64,000 bases of DNA from Mauremys mutica (lineage: Eukaryota > Chordata > Testudines > Geoemydidae): the NCBI RefSeq assembly GCF_020497125.1, contig NC_059084.1, positions 10,939,501-11,003,500 of the forward strand, given 5' to 3'. Position 1 is the first letter of the stretch; each line of letters opens with the position of its first letter. A program made the position numbers and the translations under genes. Below the pieces are notes generated by a model. It was not told where the DNA came from. It did no database searches and saw only the letters and a list, made by a program, of their open reading frames with translations. Of the stretch, positions 49,060-60,429 are shown piece by piece.

Positions 49060-51900
49060 TGGAACTCCCACTGAAGGCAGTTTTGATGGTAAATGGCTGG
49101 AATGGGCCCAAATTGCACACATCACTGGTAGGCAGGACTGGACCCAGAGGCCTGTCTTGGGCCGTAGAAGCCAGTCACATTATGTAGAATACAAAGCCAG
49201 TTTAAGACACTGGAAGGCAGAGAGTATAATCAGCAGGAGTCTGACGTTGCTTTTTGCACAGTGAAGGTGGGAAAAAGCTCCTTGTGCAGCAGAACTGATC
49301 CCTTTAAATCCAACATTCGTATGTGCTATTGCAAAGCTTCCCCCTCTGTCAGGTTCATAAGCAACAAAGAAGATTTCCCTGGATCTTCTATAATGTTTCC
49401 TCCATTGTTGCACTCAACAATAAAAAGATATAATTGTAATAAATTCCTTCCTGTCTATTTAATCAAAAATCAAATGGGTTTGATCAATTTGCACATGCAA
49501 ATGCTCATTTTTTGAGTACAATATAAGAGCAGCCTTTGACCTTTCCATTTGAAAAACACATCCCTAACAGAAACACACCTCTAATAGAAACCTAACTGCA
49601 GGTTTACCTGCTCTAATCACTCCAGGACATTTTGTTTTGTTTTGTTTTTCAACACAAAGAGAATATATGCAAGCAGCAACATTAACATTATACTTACAAC
49701 ACACTCCAAGAAAAGCCAGGAAATCCAATTTTAACGCAGACATTTCGTCCTTAACTACCGCTGCTCGTATGTTTCTTCTCTCTTAATGGCATGAGTTGAG
49801 GCTAGACTCGGAGTGTCATTTTAAGCAGAGGGACTCAACTTCAAACAAACATCTGGATAGACATCTTAAGTTAATGTGTATAAGTACACTCTAAGGGCCC
49901 AGCTGTGCTGCCATTGAAGGCAATAGCAAAACTCTCATTGTCTTTCATGGTGAAGGAGCATTTGAAAGTAATATCTGGGATTCCATTGTATTAAGTAGGA
50001 ATTAAAGACAATTAAATAATAATAATAATTAATCATAATAAAGCCTATCTTAAGGGAGTTTGCCTCACAGCAGCCTCTTGTCATCCTTAACTCTCACTTT
50101 TCTGGCTTTCCTGTTAGTATTTACAATAAAATGATTGCAACATAGTTCTTGTGTTTAATATTCCCTATTTCAAAATATGAAATTGCAGCTAACTCCCTGG
50201 ATCCTTCTGGGCTAAACACAGCAAAGGTTTTACTGAACAGCTGCTGTATATTATATTAATTATTATTATAATATATTACATCATATCCAATTACAGCTCT
50301 ATTATAAGTTTCCCTAAAACTTAATTTCATACTCTGAAATTGTTTACAGCAAAGCTAAAAATAGGCAAAAAAGAAAGAAAGAAAGAAAAATCAAAATGTT
50401 CAGATCCCAACATGAGGCCAAACTTACTCAATGCTCAGGTTTGTTCAGACCCAGCATTTAGATTAATTCCTTCTAAAGAAATGGACCAGCTGCAAAGTTT
50501 TGATGAGGTAGCACAGTGATTTGTGTAACATTATACATAGAGACATAATCTTTTCAGGCCAGATTTCAACTGGTATAAATCCAGATGAGGATATGCTTTC
50601 CCTTATGCCCGCATCCTCTCAATAAAATTGTAAAATAGAGAGATTAGAGCAGAGCAAATGATTTGCAGTGAATAATTAAATCAGTTAAGCAAAGCCAAGC
50701 AAATGAATTTTGATGTGTGTGAACACTGGCAGAAGTTTTATTGTAGTAATCTTCCTGCTCTCTTTATAACATATAGCAAAAAACCTGGTGCACAAGACAG
50801 AGAACTTTTGAAATTGCTTGCAGTCCCTGAACACAGATGAAAGTTGAGCTCCTTTGAAACCTTGAAGACACAGGGCTAAATTCTGCTCTCATGCCTCTCC
50901 ATTGAAGTGGATTGCACAGGTGGATGTAAAAGCCATGTTTGACCCTCAAAGAAGCTGATAGAGTTTCTTTGGCATCATTTTATGAAAACATTAACTACAA
51001 ACCTCAAACCCACCTTTGCTTCTTTTTATTCCTCTCAAGCTTTCTCAGAACCCCATACAGGCTCTCAACAGCTACTTGGCCAGGCAGAAATATCAAACTG
51101 TGGCCACAAAGCCTTCTGCACAGGGGGAGAATCTTATTAGGGTAAATCTGCTTTGTGTGTAAGTCTTTGCGGGATCAGTCCCTTAGTCAGTAAAGATGTT
51201 TTATAGGATAAAATAAAGACAATCAAGGTAGCTATCCCTGTCCACGTATTAATATTTCTAAATGTCTTTGCTTTACAGCTATGGTATTAGGTAGCTTGGC
51301 CAACTTTTTTAAAATGTTACTATTTCTTGACAAAATGTCAAGTAAGTTTTCAGGGGGGAATACTTCATAACTAAAGTATGTTTTCCTAAGGGCAATAAAC
51401 CACGAATAAATGTACTTTTTCCCCCATCCGGTCTTTGAGCCAAAACCTTCACAAGCTTTTCAGAGAAATAAAATTATAGGTGTTTTTCAGCAGTAGGGTG
51501 AACCTGGGTGGCAGTGAACTAAACCTGGGCAAATATTATACATCTAAAGGGGGGGGGGGAGATTTTTTTCTGGCATTGCATAGGGCTCAACCCTTAGTTT
51601 TCTATGCATAATGTTAAAGGGAATTGCTTAAGACATCAGGAAACTTTTGCCCATCCATTGTATCGCGTTTACCTCTTCAGACCCATGGAAGGCTGCTCCA
51701 GCTGGAAAGAAAGCTTTTTCAGTGACATGGTAAGAGGAATAAAAAGTCAAACTTTCAATTATTTCTCTATCTGACAGTTGCTTGGCTCGCATATACGCTG
51801 CTTTGTGATACCAGAAGAAAGTGAAGGGAACTGAAAATAATGAATCGGTCAACGCAGATTTAATTTGATCTTAAGCTGCAGTGGTCTCACGTAGTTTTCA
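49060..51900. other. Unique, AT-rich non-coding sequence
   Basis: No gene is seen. An (AAAG)n run lies at about 50371-50388. Confidence 0.4.
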
Positions 51901-51904
51901 GTTG

Positions 51905-52530
51905 CTGAATATGAGTGGTGTGGTCTAGCGGATAGGGCCCTGGACTGGGATTCAGAAGACTCTGCTAGGCCAGTGTAAGAGGCAGTTGGTATTTCATTAT
52001 GATGGATAGCAGTGGTGAGCTGATGGAACCACACGTTCGGTTTGAAGTATCAGAGGGGTAGCCATGTTAGTCTGGATCTGTAAAAGCAGCAAAGAGTCCT
52101 GGATGTATTGGAGCATGAGCTTTCGTGGTTGAATACTCACTTCCGTCATCCAATACATGCATCCGAAGAAGTGGGTATTCACCCACAAAAGCTCATGCTC
52201 CAATACGTCTGTTAGTCTATAAGGTGCCACAGGACTCTTTGCTGCTTTTACATTTGGTTTGGTAACTTTAAATCCTTAGCAGGGTGTTCAGGGTGTGGAC
52301 ACTTTTTGCTATTCTAAAATAAAAGACTGACTTGCTATGTGACTGGTGAACAAGTCATTTCCCTCCTTAGAGCCTCTGTTTCCCCTGCCGCTTTTTGTCT
52401 ATCTTGTACATTTAGACTAAATTCTTCAGGGCAGGGACTATCTCTTGCTATGTGTTTGTACAGCTCCTAGCACAATGGTGCCTCACTCTTGTTTGTGCCG
52501 CTAGGCACTGCTGTCTCTTGCCAGAGGGGT
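51905..52530 (+). repeat. MIR-type SINE interrupted by a PLE hairpin
   Basis: A MIR-like head ('ggtctagcggatagggccct', 'gactgggattcagaag') lies at 51918-51960. The core ('gtgactggtgaacaagtcat') and tail ('cttcagggcagggactatct', 'cagctcctagcacaatggtg') resume at 52335-52520. The PLE-type hairpin at 52046-52250 sits between them. Confidence 0.6.
52046..52250. mobile_element. PLE-type terminal hairpin, two decayed cores
   Basis: The outer arms 'gtaaaagcagcaaagagtcc' and 'ggactctttgctgcttttac' are exact complements. Inside are inverted hammerhead-like units. The right half has CCGAAGA (52163-52169) and AAAA (52187-52190), so two core positions are lost. The left half (minus) keeps GAAA (52134-52131) but has ATGACGG for CTGACGA (52149-52143). 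Flanks 'ttcggtttg' and 'tttggtttg' may be a target duplication. Confidence 0.7.
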
Positions 52531-52827
52531 GTGATTAAATTACTTTAGTTCCCCAGGACCCTCCTTGCTTCCACTGCCATATCCACTGTACATTTGTGGA
52601 GGGAAGCCTGGCAAAGGGACATGGGGCAAAGTGAATCCTGCAGAATGTGTGTTAAAGTGAAATCCAGTGCAAAGAAGCAACCGTGATTGCAAGTTGTAAA
52701 AGAAAGGACTAGTTTTAATCATGGATGAATTTTCACAAATAAAGAAGTGCACAAGGGAAGTAAAAGTAAAGCTTAAAGTGAAGCCAATCAGCTTTTTGTA
52801 TGATTGGAATATACTACACTAACGAGG

Positions 52828-53130
52828 GCTTGTCTACATGGCATGTTCCTGCACACTAGCTGGCGTGTAATTTCTAGTGTGCACCAGTGCATTGGGCACT
52901 AATTGTCCATGTGGACCCTGCTGGCTCACAATAAAAGTTCTCTAGTGCACATTGACATAGTCTCAACAGCACCATGTCACTGCACATTGGGGAACTTTCA
53001 GGACATGCTAGTAGGGGTCACACAGACAGTTAGCACGCGACACGCTGGGGTGCACTTGAATTTACATCCCAGCTGGTGTGCACTAATGCACAGACAACTT
53101 TCAGACATCCAGAAGTGCTAACAGGCCCAG
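52828..53130. repeat. GTCTACA-type DNA element, poorly bounded
   Basis: It opens with 'gggcttgtctacatggcatg' and repeats 'gtgcac' and 'gtgtgcac' words. The right terminus is not clear. Confidence 0.4.
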
Positions 53131-53474
53131 TGTACATACATGTATTATTTGTCTAGGAGTTATCAAACTAACATAACCTTTTTATAATATCATGTGGGCT
53201 TTGTAGGGAAAAAATAATTGTTCTGATATCAGAAGTTCTTTTTATGGACTAGAAAGCCCCCCTTCCCTAACCCCTTCCCTACCAAAATAAAGAAAAAAAA
53301 AGAGAAAGCTGCTTCTTGGATGATGTGACATAAGGAAATTTGTTATATACTTCACAGTATAGTTTTGGGTCAGTGGTGGTTATCAGTGTTCTAAGCATTT
53401 ATATGGCCCTCATCACTGAACCATCCAGGCCCCCCTATTTAATGGGTTCATCCTCACAACCCCTCTGTGAGATA

Positions 53475-53625
53475 AGGCAGTGCTATACCCCACATGTAAC
53501 AGATAGGGACTTGAGAGGTTAAGTAAGACATCCAAGGTCACAGAAGAAGGCTGTGGCACAGCAAGGAAATAAACCCAGGTCTCCAAAGCTCCAGGCAAGG
53601 ACCCTCCTCCTCCTCCTCCTCATTC
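53475..53625 (-). repeat. MIR-like fragment plus (TCC)n
   Basis: 'gggacttgagaggttaagta', 'atccaaggtcacagaagaag' and 'aaataaacccaggtctcc' are a MIR core in reverse. A (TCC)n run follows at about 53606-53620. Confidence 0.7.
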
Positions 53626-53732
53626 GACTCTCTTTCCTTTCCTAGAGCTAAATTACTTTGTGATGTGATGTGGAGCCAAAATGTATCCATTCTGAAGCCA
53701 TGTTACTGTACAGGGGAAGTCTACAACATATG

Positions 53733-53800
53733 GCTTTGATCCTCCTCACACTGAAATCAATGACAAGACTCCCATGAATTCAAATGGGAGAAGAATTGCT
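53733..53800. repeat. Hairpin repeat, GATCCTCCTC type
   Basis: 'gctttgatcctcctcacact' with the centre 'actcccatgaattcaaatgg'. The right arm is partly lost. Confidence 0.4.
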
Positions 53801-54092
53801 CCTTATTTTACTGCTCTTAAGAGTTTGCCTCTTCTCAAACCTGATTCAAGTATTCTTAAATCTAAGTGGCATAGCTCTGCCTCTTGAGCTCGGAGAGATT
53901 CTTCATTAGCTCCTCAGTTATCAGTGACAGTAGCTCTAAAAAAAATCTCTAGCAATCTTCTACCCTCATAAAGGTGAATGCATCTTGCATTTTCAACATT
54001 GTAGCACAGCTCGGGGCTCTGAGCACACAATGACCCAGAGGTGCTTCATTTCAGCATGTGTGTGACTTGTATACCTGTTCAGCACTCACTAC

Positions 54093-54276
54093 ACAGTATT
54101 AACAAGTATCAGAGGGGTAGCCGTGTTAGTCTGGATCTGTAAAAGCAGCAAAGAGTCCTGTGGCACTGATGCATCTGACGAAGTGGGTATTCACCCACGA
54201 AAGCTCATGCTCCAAAACGTCTGTTAGTCTATAAGGTGCCACAGGATCTCTGCTGCTTTTACAGTATTAACAAGTA
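54093..54276 (+). mobile_element. Short PLE-type insertion with 16-bp target duplication
   Basis: The element, about 54109-54260, lies between exact direct repeats of ACAGTATTAACAAGTA at 54093-54108 and 54261-54276. The left part 'gtaaaagcagcaaagagtcc' and right part 'ggatctctgctgcttttac' are inverted copies. The left half is truncated right after 'tgtggcac', and the right half carries the intact hammerhead-like core. A 16-bp duplication fits target-primed reverse transcription. PLE assignment follows from the shared core design with the 15465 element and is an inference. Confidence 0.75.
54175..54212 (+). ncRNA. Hammerhead-ribozyme-like motif, intact core
   Basis: CTGACGA (54175-54181), one extra A, stem II GTGGGT (54183-54188) with loop ATTC and complement ACCCAC (54193-54198), GAAA (54199-54202), stem III GC-TCAT-GC (54203-54210), then TC (54211-54212) with predicted cleavage after position 54212. 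Stem III of two base pairs is typical of the minimal hammerheads reported in PLEs. The extra A before stem II is shared with the other family seen here. I could not find a convincing stem I, so activity is uncertain. Confidence 0.5.
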
Positions 54277-54825
54277 AATTCTGCACTCCTTGCACTCACT
54301 GTCACTGACTCACCCAAGTAGTCCTATTGACCTCAGTGGGACTTTTTGCATGAGTAAGCACTACTCAATGTGAGTAAGGGCTGCAGAATCTGTCATTAAG
54401 AAAGGAAAGAATCTGGGGAAAAGTTAGAAAAATAACTAAGTTTATTAACGGTAAGAAATTACTACAACTAAACTCAGGTGAAACTGCAGAAGATAAGATC
54501 GTTCCAGTGTCCTCCAATTGCATAAAACAACCACCTCCACCTGAGGTTCTCTAATGGGGTATCAAGTTAGAAACATTGCACCAACTATTGCTGTAGGCTT
54601 TCATTGTCTTATTAACCCACTCTGCAGGCATGTCGCTGCTTCTAGATATTTCTGAGTCTTTTTCCTTTCATGGGGTGTCACATATGTGAGAAGGCAATGG
54701 AGCTAAATCCCAGGTTGGACCCAATATGAAGAGCCTTTCCCTTCTGGGAGTGGAAACCAGGGTCCAAAAGCTCTCCTATTTGGGAATTGAAGGAGAGTCT
54801 CCTGTGGAAGATTTCAGTGCCTGCT

Positions 54826-54880
54826 GCCATTGAAGTCAGTGGCAAAACTCCAGCTGACTTCAGTGGGATAAGGGTCGGGT
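54826..54880. repeat. Hairpin repeat, CCATTGAAGTCAGTGG centre
   Basis: 'gccattgaagtcagtggcaa' followed by 'cagctgacttcagtgggata' is the centre and right arm of the family. Confidence 0.5.
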
Positions 54881-54884
54881 GCAC

Positions 54885-55370
54885 AGCTTATAATAGTACC
54901 CACCTCCTCCAGGCACTTAACCAGAGCATCTAAAGACAGTACCTCAGGGCAATGTGTGCTGATTATGTAGAAAGAAAGGTTGACTAAAAAACAATGCAAG
55001 CAGCATGCCAATGGGCTCAGGGGACTAGATCCTGATCAAACACTCTGTGTAGTTTAAGAACAAGATTTCAGTAAGATGGCCAAGCAGGGACTGGGGAGTA
55101 GATCATTTAGTGTTTTACAAGCTGTAGATCCCAGTGTTAACACATTATTTCAACAAGCTGCATGGATGAGTGGGGTACTAGCTGATGTTAGGCAAGATGT
55201 AAAGAAAACTGTTTGGCTCTATGTAACAGGTATTGGCAGAGACATATAACTGAATCTTCTAAACCCAAAGCAGAATTTTCAACACTAATTGGGTGGTTCA
55301 CTATCAGGTTATGGCTTGTGTGGGTTGTATGTGGCTCCTTAGTGTTCTAGCAAGTAACTGACCTACTGCT
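54885..55370. other. Unique non-coding sequence upstream of the gypsy relic
   Basis: No reverse-transcriptase N-terminal motif is readable here. It may contain more of the retrotransposon in a form too decayed to see. Confidence 0.35.
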
Positions 55371-55371
55371 A

Positions 55372-55990
55372 TGCAAACATTTAGAGTATGCAGTGACCTA
55401 TTTGGATGATGTCTTGATTTATAGTAATGCCTGGGAAGAACCCCGACAGCACCTGAAACCAATCTTTCAGCAACTCAAGGAAGCGGAGTTAACTTTTAAC
55501 TCCCCAAAGTGCTCAGTAGGAAAGCAGGAAACCAGATATGTATTTGGGGACATGGAGTAGGAGTAAGGGAGTTATGAAACCAGAGATATGTAAAAGTAGA
55601 GGCTATTAAAATGCACCCATTACTAACTACTAAGTGACAGGTGTGATCTTTTCTGGGTATTATGGAATATTATTGAAAATTTATTCCACATTTTCCATTA
55701 ACTGATCTCACCAGAAAAAAATCATCTAATAAAATAAATATGACCCCATGATGTGAACTGGTCTTTCAAGAACTAAAATTGGTTCTTAGAGATCAAATGG
55801 TTTTGATGGGACTGGATTTTTTATTTATTTTATTTTAACATTTAATGGTGAATATCAATGTCACTGATCTTGGGCTCGGGGCAAAATTAGCCCAAGAGTG
55901 GCAAAAAAAATAAAATAAAATAAAATTCCACCTTATGCTCAAATTATAAACTGTGCAGTGCCTGAAAGAAATTAGATACCTTGCGATAGG
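55372..55990 (+). pseudogene. Ty3/gypsy polymerase relic (RT to RNase H)
   Basis: A frame at 55372-55560 reads through YLDDV (55399-55413), the reverse-transcriptase catalytic box, then LIYSNAWEEPRQHL and LTFNSPKCSVGKQETRYVFG to a stop. After a frame shift, FIPHFPLTDLT-like and VFQELKLVLRDQ-like peptides follow. Another frame at 55857-55898 encodes NVTDLGLGAKLAQE, the start of RNase H. Order and spacing (about 157 codons from RT box to RNase H) match Ty3/gypsy pol. The chain has several stops and an (AAAAT)n run near 55906-55925. No LTR, protease or integrase was recognised nearby. Confidence 0.8.
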
Positions 55991-55999
55991 TACGTAGAG

Positions 56000-57250
56000 A
56001 CAAGTAATGAAGTAGGCCTTGAAAATACTGAAATAGCATCTCTTTGGAAGGAAATATGTACCACACTAAACAACACAGAAGACAGAAACTGAATTAAAAC
56101 TTAGTGGTACTTGGCCTTTCAACTTTATATAGCAGGTTTATATTTTTAGTCCAGAGAAATCAACAATAAGAATGGATCAATTTAAGAGAATGCCATTTCA
56201 CATTAATGGGGTGGATGCAGTACAGATCTGTCCAGATAGATATATTAAAAACATAAGAAAAACTTTTAACAGCAGAAAACAAATACTGTCATTGCGACAT
56301 TGGTTTGCTTGATGTTTCGCATCAGAAAACAGTATGGCAAAGAGGCATTACTGCACAGGCTGGGCTTGGTCTTGTTCACATTCATATCTCTCAGACCTGC
56401 CAAGGCCCGAATGAGGAGCAAAAAAAAATGATTCATGCAGGACACTCGAAACGTTGTGTGATTCGTTCTTTTACTAGCAGACACAACTCTTTCCATAGCC
56501 TTAGTTTCATGATCCTTTACTTCTGAGACAAATCGTTTTGAACAGTTAGTGTGAGGATGGAAACACTCAGGTTGTGTGGAACGTAGGAAATTTTTGTCCC
56601 TTGCCATGAGGTGTAATCTGGGCCAAAAGGAAAAAGAATGTAAGCATGTGCTAAAGACAGGAGAGAAGCGTGCAGGGCAAGTGCCTTGTCGGCTCCGTGG
56701 CAGTTACGCTCCCAGGTGGCAGAGACAAGAATTGCACAGGTGGGTGGTGAAGCTAGGTTATTACAATCCTAGAGACTGCCACTGGTGTTCAAAATAAACT
56801 GTGTCCTCAGTCGGGAAAATTGTCGCTAGTTTATTCATAGTGAGCCTGTAATTAGTGCCTCTCTCTATGTGATGTCTTAAGGATCTTTTGTGGAGAGTTT
56901 TGTTGATACGGCGTCTTAAGAATACAGTGTTCGGTAGCACTAAGGAAGAGACCTTTCCAGCAGCACAGGGCACTGTGAGAACGGATCGTCGAAGCCTCAA
57001 CATAAATTCTTAGGGTGGAATCCACAAAGGGACTTCAGCAGTGCAATGCTGAGCCTTACTTTTAAGTACCTAGAAAATCACAAGAACAACACTGTGACCC
57101 ACCAAGCTGCGTTAGGCCCCCAAGGCCCCTGAACAATGAACGGGGAGTGATGGGACATAAGAATGCAATCCACCAAAGCCAGCATACTAGGATCCAATGG
57201 GAGATGCTGTCCAGAGGGGGGTGTGCTAAGCCCTGATCCTCTCTGGGAGA
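56000..57250. other. Unique non-coding sequence
   Basis: No gene is recognised. Overlapping frames near 56266-56797 on both strands have no domain. Confidence 0.4.
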
Positions 57251-57257
57251 TAAGTGT

Positions 57258-58052
57258 CTAATTTTTTTTAGCCCAGGAAGGGAGAAGGAGCTCCAGTCAG
57301 GAAGGCAGCCAGAGAAAGGGGGAGCGCTCCAGCCAGCAGGGCAGCCCAAGCAGGCAGAGCGGTCCCGGTATCTATTGGGTTTCCGGGAAACGGGGCGGGC
57401 AAAGCCCGCCCCATGCTAACGGATCCCCCCCCAGCCTAAGGGGAGGTTCCACAAGGCCTCAGAAACCCACTAATTGCGGGGGACAACTAATAAAAGAACA
57501 GGGACAGGAGTGCGGTCAAAGGGTCATAAGAAGGGAGCCTGACGGGGACACCGAGCAGAGAACCCCGGACAGCGCCCACTGCTCCTCGAAGGTGTCAAGG
57601 GAGCCAGCGGACGCCGCCCAGAGGAACTCCCCCCGGAGACGTGAATGGACTAAGGATCGGAAACAAGCCCCACAGTCGCAGGAGTCTCCATTGGCCAACC
57701 GCCTCTCCCTGGTCACGTAGATGGCCATTTTAGCCAGGGCGAGGAGGAGGTTGACCAGGAGGTCCCGCGACTTTGTGGGGCCACGGATAGGGAGTGCGTG
57801 GAGAAGGAGGTGAGGGGAAAAGTGCAGCCAGAAACGCAACAGGATGTTGGTGAGGAGCCGGTATAAGCTGGGGAGGCACCTATCTCTGCTAGCAGTTAAT
57901 GAACTGGGGTTTGGGGGAGGGGAAGTTAGGGATTTGGCTGCCTCCATTGTGTGCAGGGCCCGAAACAAACAGCAGGAGGAGGCCTCCTCCCTTGTAACCT
58001 TTACCTTCGTGGCTAGGGTACTCACCCAGAAGATGGGAGACCCCTGGTCCAT
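57258..58052 (-). mobile_element. LINE 3' end with ORF2 C-terminal fragment
   Basis: On the minus strand a frame of about 178 codons ends at 57516. Its last 120 residues include LLTNILLRFWLHFSPHLLLH, GPTKSRDLLVNLLLALAKM, CDCGACFRS and FEEQWALSGVLCSVSP, which I recognise from the C-terminus of turtle LINE ORF2 proteins of the Tx1-like group. A GC-rich 3' UTR follows and ends in a short A-tail at about 57264-57258. The reverse transcriptase is missing, so this is a 5'-truncated copy. The first about 60 codons (57890-58052) do not fit the family well and may belong to the neighbouring sequence. Confidence 0.6.
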
Positions 58053-58300
58053 GTCCCCCTGCTTCTGAGGGGGAGAATGGTTTTGAACAGGGCTCTGGGG
58101 CTTCTCAGGTGAGTGCTACAACCACTAGGTTTTAGAGACATTCTAACTCGTTTGTTGACCCAATTAATATTTAGCCAGTTAAAGTAGAACAACCTCAACA
58201 GGAGAGATTGGGGGAGCCCCATAGGATATTCTATAGCCCAGTGGTTAAGGCCTTCACCTGAGCAGTAGCAGATCCCTGTTCTTCCCTTCAGGAACAGTGG
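58010..58300. repeat. tRNA-like SINE head fragments
   Basis: 'ggtactcacccagaagatgg', an opposite-strand 'tagtggttgtagcactcacc' (58131-58112) and 'tagcccagtggttaaggcct' (58234) look like heads of tRNA-derived SINEs of more than one insertion. None has a full body. Confidence 0.4.
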
Positions 58301-58309
58301 TGAGGTGAA

Positions 58310-60425
58310 GCACGGGCCTCCTACCTCCTGGCTGTGACTAGGTTAAAGGGAGGGCATCACTAGCTTCCCTGTGAACTTGCTTGAGGAGCCCAGTCTTGTA
58401 GGTGGCCCCAGCATACCTATCAGATCAGGGCCCCTCCATGTCACCTAGCTGGCCCAACCCTTCTCTCTCCTAAGTTGCTCAGGGTGGGAGATAGGCATCT
58501 GGGCTCCTATCAGGGGCAGCAGTGCGCATGCTTAGGGAGGAGATAGGCACCTGAAGCAAGGCTGCAGTGTGCATGCTCCAAGGACAAAAGGTAGGTGCAG
58601 AGTGAGTGTCGGTACCTACGGGGATTAGATGACAGCCAAGTGGGAGTTGTGTGGATTGCACTAGTGCCTATAACAAGATTTAGGTTCCTGAGTACCTTTG
58701 TGGGTCAGACCCTTACAGTGGGAAAGCTGGTACCCTCTTGGAGGCAGGAGTTTACCACATTGTTCCAGGTGCTTCTGTTCATCTCTGTAGGAGGATTTGC
58801 AATATGTCCATTGACCTCTATGTGTTTAGGGACTAATTCTGCCATATTTGAAAGACTGAAATTGCACGGGAGCAACTGGGATTTTGGCAGTATTTGATCT
58901 CCAATGCTTGACCCAATTGCTTAAAACTGCTGTACACAGCTCGGCATACTAAAACATTGTAAACTGCTAGGATGGCTCAGCAGAGTAACCCAAAATTGCC
59001 ACAGCCCTGGCATTCCACCCTCCCTCACAGGCAGTCTCTCCCTTCTCTGGCCTCAGAAGCCAATTTATAGTTCTTCCCCACAATACCTGTGCAAGGAGAC
59101 TAGGAAAGCTGAGCTGAGGTTAACACCATGTTCACCTGGGACTGGCATCCTGATACACTAGTCAGAAGACCTTCTCTGGTGCTTACATTAGCTCAGGTAA
59201 GACACTGGTGAAAGAAGGGGACTAATTGCTTTTATCTTGGGGGTATTTATCTTGGAAGGATTTGGTTGAATGGGGGAGCTAATTAACTCAGCTAATGGTT
59301 ACTTGGCCCCCAAACTGCCTCCTCCCCAAGTGACACATGAAATGTTGCTTTGTCCCCTGGTTTTTCAATAAACAGGGGACCTGAGTTGTATTTTTTTTAG
59401 CAGATACCAATTTGATTAATAGAAAAACATCAGAAGTAAAAATACCCCCCTCAGATACCTTGTGTACCAACCTGAAGCCAGCAACCAAGATTCATGCCTT
59501 TTTCACACTAAACTTTCTTAAGGATTTCTTCCTAAACTAAGCCACAGTGTGATGCAACAGACATGGTAGTCTTGCTGGCTTGACAAGTGAAATTAGTTGT
59601 TGCATTCCATTAATTTTGAGTTATGCGCCTAGCTAGGAGAACCTTGTGAAAAAACAAACTCATCACATTGTACTGTAATATTAGTATTGGCTGCAACCTC
59701 AGCCAGCCTGCTGGGGACCTCCTCAGTAGCCTAGCTCCAGAGTGGTTTTCTCCACTAGCATCAGTAGAACAGCTGCTGTCTTCAGAGAGAAAGAGAGGCT
59801 GACCCTACATCTGGGGCTACTAGAAGGATGACGAGGCTCTCCTCAGAATCTTTAAACTCCAGCACAGCTTGAGGTGGCAGTTATATTTACTTCTCACACT
59901 CCATTTATGTATTATTTGCTATTGCCAAGTGACTGTTTGTAGTCTTTCCTGTTCATTTCATATCCTAAGCGTTGGACCATGCCTTGGGAATTGAGATGTT
60001 CATGGTGAAGTGACTTTAAAGATCACGAGGACAAAGAAGATCCACAGAGCCACAGTGGAGTTCACGTCAAATCGTTTGCCTCACAGAGCTTGTCAGCTGC
60101 AAACTTTTTTTTAGCTTTCAAGCAGAATAGGTTAATATGACTCACTGCGGAGCTGCTGCCCATCCTAGATGCTGTATTAAAATATTGTTACCAGTGAGTC
60201 ATCCCAGTTCCCTCTGGGTGATGCACTTACAGTAAAGCACAGCCTGCTCAGCTGCCGGTAAATGAAGTCCCTATCCAGTGATAACGTGGCCAGGATTCTG
60301 TTATGGGAGAACTTGGTGCAGATACTTTCATTTGGCCCTGGCCTTGCAGCATATAGGCAAGTCTCTATGCCTCAAGAGTGATGTTGTCGTATGTGTTGAG
60401 TTTGTCAGATCACCGTCAGCTGATG
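58310..60425. other. Unique non-coding sequence
   Basis: No gene or known repeat is recognised. Confidence 0.4.
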
Positions 60426-60429
60426 CATC

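Noticed and set aside
7362..54880. Hairpin repeats as a CRISPR-like or regularly spaced array
   Set aside because: The copies are irregularly spaced, diverged and in a eukaryotic context.
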